Assembly (NCBI GenBank): GCA_947579665.1 | Contig: OX388352.1 | Span: 74,252,113 to 74,316,112 of the forward strand | Reading direction: 5' to 3' | Length of the DNA: 64,000 nt | Source of the DNA: Sympetrum striolatum | Lineage: Eukaryota > Arthropoda > Insecta > Odonata > Libellulidae | Shown: in pieces, positions 49,701-61,700 of the stretch | Layout: the number at the start of each line of letters is the position of its first letter | Numbering within the stretch: the first letter of the stretch is position 1 | Position numbers and translations under genes: made by a program | The notes under the pieces: generated by a model | The model's input: only the letters and a program-made list of their open reading frames with translations | What the model was told of the DNA's origin: nothing | Database searches by the model: none

Positions 49701-52700
49701 TGAGATGTAAGTCACATTTTAAGCGAGATATAATTTTTCTTTTACATAAGAGCAATAGATGAAATTTGAGCTCGAGACATAAATTATGCAATTACAAATG
49801 AAATTCATTAGATGATACCTACTACACCAAATAAAATTCATTTTAGAATTTTTTACTAATTTTTCAGAATCGACAAGTTTTTATTAAATAAAAATGATAC
49901 TGCTACAATCAAGCAAGCAATTATTTAAACTAAACTTTCAAAGAAATAGGAAGAATTGAATAAATATCAACTGGAACTCAAAACATTAGTTTAGTTAATA
50001 TTTTACATATGAATGAACAAACATTTCTCTGAAGTTGAAACAATAATGCAAAAAATATGCATACATGCAAGCCTCACCTGTGATTCAATTATATCCAGAA
50101 TCACCTTGTATCCAGGTTGGCAGGCAGGGCACTCATTTTCACTCTCTGAGAAACTCTGAAAACAACTATGAAGGGAAAAAGGGGAAATTTCTATTAAATT
50201 TTCTCATAGGTGTAAATTATTTTGTCTTAAAAACACAATGGTTAATTAATATTGTACAATTCATCATCATCATCAGCCATTTTCAATCAGACAATGGGTG
50301 TAAGCCTCCCCAAGTACTTTCCGATTTTCTGTCCAGAGCTTCTTGGTGCCATGTTATGCCTAAGTATTTGTTTACATCTATATTCTATTCTACAGTCATC
50401 TCATTGGTCTCTTTACAGACCAAGTAAAGAACTTTAAAGTAAATTTATCATATTGTGAATAACTGAAATGATCTAAATTAGCATTTTGAAAGATAAAGCT
50501 TTGCTAAAGAGTATATGTTCAAGACAATTGTGAAGGGCAAAATAAGGATTGATTCCTGACTATATTCATAAATGATGGGCTGAATGTTTTGATAATGCAC
50601 CACATTTTCTAAATGAATTATTCAATACCTTACAAGTTAAGATGTAATGAGCACTATAAAATAGAAAACATACACCATTTAAACCAAACTAACAATAAGA
50701 AAGGAGTGAGAAATATTTCCAATTGTCACATTCCCAGTAAGATGCCACACTTCACTTCATGAACATTTTACATACGCCCTATATCACCTGTCACTCTGAT
50801 TTTCAGCTATCCTACCACACTTCTTAAGACTTCCTTTCAAATTCATGACATAATCAACATTATCTTCTCAACAGCAAATAAAATTAATTTAAGGAATTTT
50901 ATCTGCTATACTCCCTTAAATATATTTCCAGTTAAGCTTCTACATGCTTGTTAATTCCATAAATTGAGATTTGAAACATTCATAATACTAAAATATTCAT
51001 AAACATCTACAAAAATTTTAGAACTGTAAGTTATTGCTGGTAACTATTTACTTAAAACTGGTTCCAATGAGCCATTTTCATCTTCCTAAATTTTATATTT
51101 AACAGCATTATTATTATTACGAGTAAAAGTTGCTTGCATACTGCAAGCATATGAAATGTATTTATAATCTTTATTCACATGCCAATTTTTAAGTTTCAAT
51201 GTTATCAGGAAGGTGTTAAAAAAATCATAAAAATCGTAGCAACTTCTTACTTTGAGAAACCTGGTGTCAAACCCAGGACCTATTGGCAGATGCCAATAGA
51301 CATTATAACTACTTAGAACAAAATCTTATTTAATACAAAATTTGAAGTTCATATCATACCGAGAAGATCCTGAAATAAGACTCCATTATCCCCATCTGAA
51401 ATGCATAGGGTAATGTAAATGGCTCTCTGGGATCGAACCAAGGACACTCAGGGAAACCTCAAACAGGGTATATGAAATGGGTCTATGATCTTTATTCACA
51501 TGCCAAGTTTTAAGTTTCTATATTAATGGGAAGGGGTTCAAAAAAATACCTTAAAAATTGTATCAGTTACTAATTTTAGAGAGGCCTGGTGTCGAACCCA
51601 GGACCTATTGGCAGCTGTGAATGGCTTGTTAGGACTTGATCTTATTTAATGCAAAGTTTTAATAGTAACCTCAAAGAAGGCATTAAATAATCATACAAAT
51701 TCATACAATTTATTTCTATGGTTCAAAGATTTTTTGAGTTACAAGAATTGTTTTTCATTTTGGTATAATTATTATGTATCAAAAATATTATTTTAGTAAT
51801 ATTGGTTTCCGTCTTCATTAGGTACTTGTTATTGTTTTTGATGTAAATGTCACTGATTATTTTAAAAACAGAGACTTTCATTGTGATAATCTGATTTTCA
51901 GTTTCATTTATTGTCTGTTTTTTAAATATCATTTACTTTTTAAAAAATTATGCAATTTTAGAAGAATTACGAGAGTTAAAATTAAGAATAATTACTAAGT
52001 CAAACATTTGATAAAATATTTCCTTCTGCTGTATGGAATAACCTCCCTGAGTGTTACCACTTTGTAGTGGTGGGTAAGCTCAGCATCTAGAGTAGCAATG
52101 CTGGCAGGAGCATACGCTCCTGGTAGAGGCACCCTTGCCATTGAGGTCATGGGTGAAGAGCAAAACTAAGATTAACCTAGAAAGCAGATTGAGCCGCAAA
52201 CTGCATTGGACCTGAGTGGTCAACTAAATTATGTTGGGCAACTTCTGCCTGTGTGAAAAGTAACAGGACACTGCCACATCCCAAGTAGTTCATAGTATGA
52301 ACTTCTTTGTACAAAATTCCGGAGGGGAAACTTCCTCTAAATTATATCTCTAGGACGGGAATGCATCAAGGCTGAGTACTGTAAGAGATACACACAATAA
52401 AGAGGAAGTTGAGAAGAAGAAAGCAAGGAGTAGAAAGTGAAAAGTAAGAATAGGAACATGGAATATACTGACATTCCTGCAGGGTGGAAAGCTAAAAATA
52501 CAAAGCAAGAAATGGTTAAAAACAAACTAGATATTTTTAGATGAGTGAAGTGAAATAAGGGGAAGATAAGAGGAAGATAATAAAGGGAAGAGAAAAGATA
52601 CACGATGTTGGAAGAGATTAAGATAGGAGGAAGGTATGATGATATCAAGAGACTGGCCCAAGATAGAAAGAAATGGAGGCCCACCATGAGTGAACCTACC

Positions 52701-55700
52701 AAGTGGCAGACAAACCCTTGATGATGAGGATGCAGAAAAAGATTAGTTTAAGAGGAAAACAGACTTGAAAAAGTCTTATAAGGCTGGGGACAATGGGGTA
52801 GCTGCTCTAACCAGTAGACCTAACTAGCTTAACATGCCACTGTGCCATTTTTTGAAATGCCACTGTGGTTACAGTAGTAAATGGAAGATCCAGGTCCTGG
52901 TCTTGTGAGTAGCTTTTCATGCTGTTTTTATTAGGGAAATTTAATTGTAGCTTTCATATTTTTTACAATCTCACACCTCCTTTCTAAGTAAGATTAACCA
53001 TTTTCTACTGTAAATATAAGTTTATCATCATAAAAAATGTATAACTCAAATTTAAGTTAATAGATACTTACTGCTGATGGTAGGAATGCTGACAGAGAAA
53101 GTGGATTGATGGAAGATAAAGTTGGTTATCACAAGCACTACAACGAGATCCCTGAAATATTATGGTACTGGAAGAAAAAAAGAATGATTGCATTAAAGAT
53201 AATAAAACAATTGTTGTCAAGTAATAAACATTCAGTATCAAGTACAGGAAATGCGTCTGATCTATTATTTTCTAAAAATCACAATAATTTTAAAACTAAA
53301 CTTTCATTGCATTCACCTTCATGAAGCTTTGCCTTTCACTGATGAGTTTTTTTTCCATAATTGTCACCAAAAAAGCTATATTTTTTATTGCAGTTTCAGA
53401 AGCATCATTAAAATAGAAATAGATCAATGCCTTTAATTATTTATTTCGACGGATATTTTTCATGTTATTGTACTTAGAATATTAATTAAAGTGATTGAAA
53501 ATACAAGAAACCCTCTTTTAGATTTTTATTACTTTAGGATATTTACGGATGATACAGTAATTAGATGGAAATAGTAAGCTTAGAGGATAGATTAACCCTT
53601 TCGAACAACTTAGATAGAATTATGAGATGGTGCAATGACTGGCAATTAGAATTAATTGTAGACAAGTGTACATTAGTTAACTTATTCAAAAGAACATCTA
53701 TAACAAATGATTCTCCATGCAGTCTCTGTGGGTTAATATCACTTACACGCAGTAGAATCAGTGAAATATCTTTGAGTAAATTGCTTGATTAATTTATCAT
53801 GGAGTACTTATATTTGTAATATATTTGGAATAGGATTCAAGAACCTTTGCTTTGGATAGTTGGTAGGAGCAAAGAAAAAGTTTACAAGCGGTGTTATTTA
53901 GCGCTTGTTAGGCCACACCTTGATTATACATGTAATGCTGACAAGTATCCTATTACAGAATAAGAAAAGGTACACCAAATGGCAATACGCTTCATACAGA
54001 TTGCTACAATAAAGCAGGGAGTGTAACTTAAATTATTCAAGGAACGGTATGGGAATCATTAGAAGATAAATTTAAAGGATAAATTTACAAAATAAGTTCA
54101 AAGAAAGTACATACAAGTAGGATGTAGCTGATATAATGCAAACCTCCTTTTATATATGCCATTCTGATACTGTGAGAAAGATCAGAGAAATAGATACTAG
54201 AACGAATCTTTTCAAAAATCCATTTTTTCGGTGAACAATACACACAAGCAATTGATTAGGAGAACAGAGTCACGGTGCTTGCACCCTCTGCATCATGCCA
54301 AAAGAGGGCTCCCAGAGGCCTTACATAGACATACCTCTTTTGAATGTCATTTATCTGCTCTCTAAATTTTTTTGTTTCACTCTGATACTTGGACACCCGA
54401 GCCTTCTCCTGCTCAGCCATTTCTCCCTCAACTGAAAGCACAGACATCAGAAAAGAACGAATGTCTCCTAGTTTGGTTGTTCCTGCAGCAGCATTGCTGC
54501 CTGAAGATAGAGCATCTACAACCAGAAGAGGGGAGAGAAGCTGCCCTTTTGCTGAAAATTAAATGAAAAGTAGCACTTAAAAATAACAGTAATTATGGTG
54601 ATTATATTTAACACTATAATTTGAAAAACACCATAGACATTCGATAAGAAAAAAATCGAGGAATTTATCTAACTTTAATATCTTCAATCAGCCCAAGATA
54701 ATACCTAATGCAGCTCTTATCACAAATAAAATAATTATCATTTCCACATTGTTTACCCCAGATATTGTCAATGTATGTTCTGCCATCATATATAATTTTA
54801 TTTCATTATCAACATTCCATGAGCAATCTACATTAACTGTTAATGTGATAGGAACTCCAGATATTCATAAAATCAAGATGTTCAGGCCTAATGTTGTGGA
54901 ACGCCACAGCAAATAAATTTTAAAAGTTCTTTGTATTCAGGCGATGAAGATGACTGTAATGGTCAAAACCCGTCGCTTTGAATAAATATTGTGGAAAATA
55001 CGAAGAACTTTTAAATTCATTTTCCAGATATTCCGATGATTAACATATTATACCAAAAAATAAAAATGCAGCATTTAACACTTTTTAATCAAGTGCTGAT
55101 CACCTTTTCTAGAATTTTGATCTCATTTCCCCGTAGGAGCAAAATAATTAGCGATATAGTTAATATTTTATTTGAATTTAGGTTCATTCCTGAACACATG
55201 GTTCAATAAAGGTTAAGTCCAGTTCTATTAGAGCAACTGACTTAAATTGGATTAGATAGAAGAAGAGACTTTAATTCTCAACCTTCCCTGAATAAAGACA
55301 ATTTATTATTTTTACTATTAAATAAATATTATAGGTATCTTTATCTGAAAAGAACTTCTAAGAAAGGATCCATTTATTGATTTGATAATACTGAGAGAAA
55401 TATTAATGAAAACATAATTAGTGCTTCAATTTTTCATCGAATTAAAAGAATCTCTGTTAACTAGTTCACAAATAAAATAAATTTACCATGCATCATAAAT
55501 AAAAATAATTCTTAAGAAAGGAATATGGGCACAGTAAAGATTAATTCAATCAATTTATAAACATAAATGGAAACAATGATGATCCGTACCAATCACATCA
55601 AGAACCTCTCTAAGGAAAGAAGAAGGAATAGATGTCCCTCTTGCATATAACCAGAGTGCCTGGATCCATAGCTCTGGATTCTTGTTACCAAATTTGCGGC

Positions 55701-58700
55701 AGCACTCCAGAATTGATGAATAATCACCATGTTGTGCATAGTATTGGATGATTTCCTGGTATCTTTATCAAGTCAAAAGAAATTTTAATTAATGATAAGT
55801 TGGACAAAATTCTCACTGAGAGCATCTGATTACTACAAATCTATAATTTAATATAACATAGACATGCCTGTGTCCTTATTCTTAATGGTTTCAGTTCTAT
55901 GGGCTCTAAACTGTTCCCAAACCAAAAGAGAGGGTTTCCTTAAGAGTCCACCAGGTTGCCTTGCCCATATGTTTTGTAACCAAAGTTTAGTTCCAGCTTC
56001 CTCAATCCAGCCTTTCAGATGAACATGAACAAATACCTCCCTTGTAAGTTTTTCTTTTGAATATAAAAACCGTAGTTTTGTACTATCAGCACAACATGCT
56101 AGAACTACAGTATAGTTGAGTCTTTTAATGGCCAGTGGTTTTTTATGGTAATAGATTTAGACCCTTGGACACTAACGGTCTTGTTGGGCAGTACATCAAA
56201 TATGAGTGGAATTTTGTCCATATTTATAATTTGAACCACTTCAAAAGAAGTCATATTCCATGAATTTATAACAGATATTTTAAATGTTAGTAACTTTTCT
56301 TCATAATTTGCACGCATTTTCTGTGCAATAGTTGTTTTTGTAAGAACTGATAAGCCATGCCTTTCCGTGAAACTTTAATACCAACTTTCAGATCCTGAAA
56401 AGTTCTGATTCTCATGTTTTTCCACAAATCCCCTGGCCTCTGTGATTATCATTTTGGTTGAAACATCCTTCAATTCCTCTTATCTGTAACCCAAATTTTT
56501 ACGGCATTCTCAAGTTCAGGCCAACATGGAGCTGAGCATTGAAGGTTATGTTTTTGATTTTTAGCAGGCAGTCTTCAGTTGGTCTTTCTGCAGTTGCCAA
56601 GTACCTTCATTTTTTTCGGCAGGTGGTGGACCAAAATGCCTTGCGGCTGTTCTTTTTTCATTCACCTTAGTGTAAAACTCTCTTCACACTCTTTAACTTT
56701 AAATTGAACTGTGTAACTTAATTTCTTGTTTCCTGTAGTCATATTTCCGAGGGTATTTTTTAAAACAAATAGTTTCACTCAGCAAAAAGAGGGCACACTG
56801 TTTTGTTATGATCAGCAGAGATGCCTGTTTAAAACCAAAAAATACAGCTGCCAATAATGCTAAAATAGCACAAATCTGTGCAATGTTAATTTTCAAACTA
56901 AACATAATATTTATTACCAAAGTAATAATCAGAGTATAATCTACATAATGGAGTCAAAACAGGTAGTCCTGACCAACTGGGCTAAAAATAGCATTTAGTA
57001 TTGAAAGTTAAACTATGGAGGTTGAACCTTCACATATAAGATCCAGGGAAAGTTATTTTAGACATAATGTAGGAAAAGTGCCATCTTTTATACTGTCAAA
57101 TACGATAATTAAGCTTACATGGAGTCATAGGGAAAAATGAATTTTGTAAGCTCTGAAATCAGCTGGTAGATGAAACTGAGCTTATGATCACTTCTCTTTA
57201 CAGTCAACTTTAAACAAACCGTAATAAATAAATTACATATTATCTTCTTAAATATAATCACAATGATGATCATTTTCTTTACAGCAAATGAAGTTAAAGA
57301 TAATGAAATAAAATATTGAAACAACCTTTAATATCTCCTAACAAATAACCAATAGAAAGAGGGTATTTATTATATTTACACACCTATCAAATATGTGATA
57401 CCAGAATAAAATTTTCTATTCCATGCATAACCTTCTCTGCCCTTCATAATTTAATGCTGAATGTAATGGATATTCAAATACTTACAATTTGACTTCCTCA
57501 TAGAGATAGATGAGGCCTGTTTTAAAGTTATGCACACGACAAAGTATCAAAGTTTGATCTCTATCATACTTTGCATCAGGATTTCGGAGAAGATTCATTA
57601 TTTTTGATTCCCACATCTTCTTCTCTGATTGAATTTTTTCCTCTATAAGAGCCACATTTGCTTGGTCTTCTTCTAAAGCTTCTTCCTTCCTTTTCTTCTC
57701 AATGGAAGACCAAACATGTAAATAATGCTCTACTAATGTATTGTAAACTTGAGTAGATGAGTTAGGACACATCTGCAGGAAAATAAAATGTTAAGCTGCT
57801 AATTAATTAATTAATTCATGCGCATGAATAATTCAATTTATATCAAATCTTAATTGTTTAGAAAGGAGAACCTACCAATATAATGTGCTCCAAAAATTGA
57901 ACCAGTCTCTCTGAATTATTAAGGAATAGATGAATGAAATCTTCAGCATTTGCAGCCTTGACTTCAGGAGCTGTGGCGGTCCCATCGAGCATATTCTAAG
58001 TTAACATGGAGATAATAAGACAACTAATAATGAATTAACTGCATGAAAAATATGAATAGCTTTCAATTTATAGTCTCAAATGAAATCTGGTGGAACTTCA
58101 TTCTAAAATTGCACTAATAAATAAAAACATACTGTCCACAGAATAATGTATTTATTCACATGACCATGGTTTTCGTGTTGGTCACACCATCATCAGGTAT
58201 AACCTGATGGAGAACATTACAATTTAATTTCTTAGTTAATTATTGTTAATAACTTACTGACATATTCAATGAAAAAATCTGTTTCATCTGAAGGAAACCT
58301 ACAAGCTGATGAAAGGTGCTCCTAATGTTGAGCAATAAAATTTATATATTTTACAGATAAGGCTTAAATAAATTAGTCACCCCTGAAAACATCTTTTTTT
58401 CAATAAGGGGCTACATCCATGTAGAATTTGATTTTTTGGTAAATGTTTGTCGTGCACTTTCTAAATGCTCCAAATGTTAAGGATACACCCTGAAAATTTC
58501 ACAAAGATATCTATAAAATTGAAGAAGTTATAGATTTCTTAGTAAATGGAGTCAAAATATTTTCCTTCCATCTACTGGGGTGTCACTTTATGGAATGATG
58601 AAGTACTCCAAGGGTGTTTAAGATTTTTGATTTCCCTTCTGTCTACATTTTCTGGGCTTTTGAAGTAGATCAAATATATCTCTTATTTGTTTGTCTTATG

Positions 58701-61700
58701 GCTTAGAATTGTAAAATTTCATTCTCACGAGTATTTTAGCTAGCATGTGGAAGTTCTAGAAGACTTTGAGAATTTCCATCTCTGTTATTGTATTTTGAAG
58801 CATACATGAAGTAGAAAGGGAAAAATTCCAATGAGATAAACTGAAGGAAACTACAAAAATAGCCTTAAATTATCATGCCAAGTGATAATCATCTTTTGTA
58901 TACGAAACAACAAAATAATTCTGAAGTTCTTTGCAATGAATTTCATAAGGGAGAATTTTTTATCAGCCAGGCGTCAAACCCAGGACCCTATTGGAAAGAA
59001 TGTTTACTCTAAATTTAACCAAAGCATATCTACTAACAATATATAGATGGATGGAATTGAGCATCTATCTAATGAAATGATGGATGGAATTGAGGATCTA
59101 TATAATGAAATGGATTTCGTTGGAATCTCTACATTCCAATGAAATTCAATATACGTTGCTTCAAATGACAGAGAGGGGGGGTCACCCTTCTCCATTCTAC
59201 TAGCAGACATCTTTATGAGCAATTTTCTGGAAGAAATTTTTCATTCAAATTTTCTTTAATAAATCGGCTATTTTTTGACACATATTTACTTTTTTACGCA
59301 TTCTGAAGCATATGTGTAAGAATTAAAACCCTACATTTCCAATCTGCCACAGTTGGTGCCCTTGGATTCAAGAGGATTTAGTATTAAAAATCGGCTATAA
59401 CGAGTACACTTTGCAACGAGTCCTTTTCCAATTTTTGTCAGCTCTCATTATAACGGAATTCTACTGTACAAATGAAAATTTCAACATTTGTCTCAATTTC
59501 ACTAGCAAAAAGTTCTTTATTATGTGAGAAATAAAAACATTTTAGGCAGAAAATCAATTGGGCTGCACACCCATATTTCTCTGATGTTACACTCCACTTG
59601 TGCCTTTTTTTGCTATGTTTTGGTTTCTCTAAACTGAATGGCATGTAGTAGGTATTTGTGCAAATGATACAAAGAGGAACTGAGGAAAAAACAGCATTTT
59701 TTAATGTATTGAAAGAGATTATTAGCAGTTTTAAAAATGATCACATGCAAAAATTAGAATAGATGTTCTTAAACTTGAAGTTGATATAATATGTAAAATA
59801 CAAAACACTCATATAAAAAAAAAACGACTTGATTTATGAGAATATGTGTTTTTGAATATTTTTAAAGAAATGTTTGAAAATTTGTTAATTTTTCAAAGAG
59901 AATTTTTAAATAAAACAAATAAGTATATACCTGTAAGGAAATAAAATGTCTCATAGGCACAATTAATTTCCAAGAAAAAAATTCTAGAAGTTTAGCACAT
60001 ATTTTGGTGGATGTAGCCCCTTAAAAAATAAACAATTTTTAACAGTCTTAATCAATTTTAGATTATTTCTGAGAAGATTTTTACTTGAAAGCTAAATTAA
60101 ACACAATTGAATACTGAATGAATGAAATATTTTTACTACTGGTATTTACACATCAAGAAGATTAATGCAAGTTATTTGAAAATTATAGTAAACAGTAATC
60201 ACAATAAGGATGTCAAATAATCAGTTACTATTGGTCTTTCTGATCATATCAAGAACAGTAGAAGACCATCATAACGAGCACAGCATATAACAAGAGTTGT
60301 GTTACAGCGAGTGATTATTTGTCGTTTGTCCATCTCACAGCAAAAAGGATAAGGAGTTAAATCCATTATAATGAGTGGTTATATCTGAAGTTTTGTTATA
60401 ACGAGTTCCACATTTCTACGTTTGTATTGCAAGAGACATACCTTGGAATCACCAATTGGTGTGAGAGATGAAGTCCGACAAGCAAATGGTAATCTGAGGT
60501 GTGTTACCTCTTCAAAGAAGAGAAAAAATTAAATACAAAAAGTAATCATGCATTTGTTTCCTACAACTTTCTGCTGCAGGGAGCTTTGATTTGATCAAAA
60601 CCCCTTGTCTCTTGTTTCTTTTTGGTGGTGACCTCTCTAGTCAGTGCCGGAATTGAATTTTAATTGAGTTCCCATCATATTGGTATCCACCCATGGGATT
60701 TGTTTTCAAAACATTTGTCACAAAACTTGGCAGAAAATCGTTTGATCCAGGATGGGTGGGAATAGAGGAGATAAAAGCGGTGCAGATTCAGATTCCATGA
60801 GTAATCTCTCCCCTTCCCTTGTGACAGTCACTGCTTTTGAAGAGTGTGAATAAAAAATATCTCAAGAAAGCAATTTGATATAAGGATTATTTATCTATAT
60901 ACCATTTCTTTTCAATGATTATTAAGCAATCATTTTCCACATTTTATATTAGAGGGTGCACTTTGTTTATGGTTTATGAGTTAATATTAAAACAAAATAA
61001 TATTTTTGAAGCGAGATACTTATTTTACGAATTCTGAAGCATTTGAGTAAGGATTAAAAACCCTACAATTCCATTCTGCTGCGCTCGCTGCCATTAGAGA
61101 TAAGAAGATGGACATATAGTATTAGAGATCGGCTATAACAAGTACGCTTTATAACAAGTACTTTCCCAATATTTGTCAGCTCTCGTTATAACGGACTTCT
61201 ACTGTATTTAGTATCTTTTCAACCATTTTCATTCCACACTTAACGGTCATTCAGCAATAATATGGAATTACTTATCACTATGTGCAAGAGATAATTATTC
61301 TGTAACTTATTTCCAGCTAAATACATAAATTAATATATTAAAAAGCAAACCTCAAACTTGAATAGTAGTAATACCCTGCTTGATAAAGCTGAGGTATTCT
61401 CTGAACAAATCACAAGGTTTTCCAAATTTTACATTCAGTGTTTTTCAAAGCCTAAGTAGCTAGATATTCATTAGCCATCGTCAGCGATTTAAAAAGGGAA
61501 ACAAACACATACCAAATCAATGAGTGGCTTCTTAAAAGGTCTGTAATCAGTGCATAACTTCTTCAAAAGTTCTGTAGCTTGAGCAGAAGCATGATCCACC
61601 AAAATACTTCCATATTCTCTCATACTTTCCTCAGCCTGAAATAAGAGAAAAACTCAAAAACAGTCCAATTGCATGATCATTTCAGTAATGAAGTGATGGA

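Noticed and set aside
53152..53167. Alternative Vps11 acceptor (ATTTCAG at 53152)
   Set aside because: It breaks phase with the exon ending at 54335 and drops the conserved IFQ before the RING; the CTTCCAG 16 bp upstream fits both.
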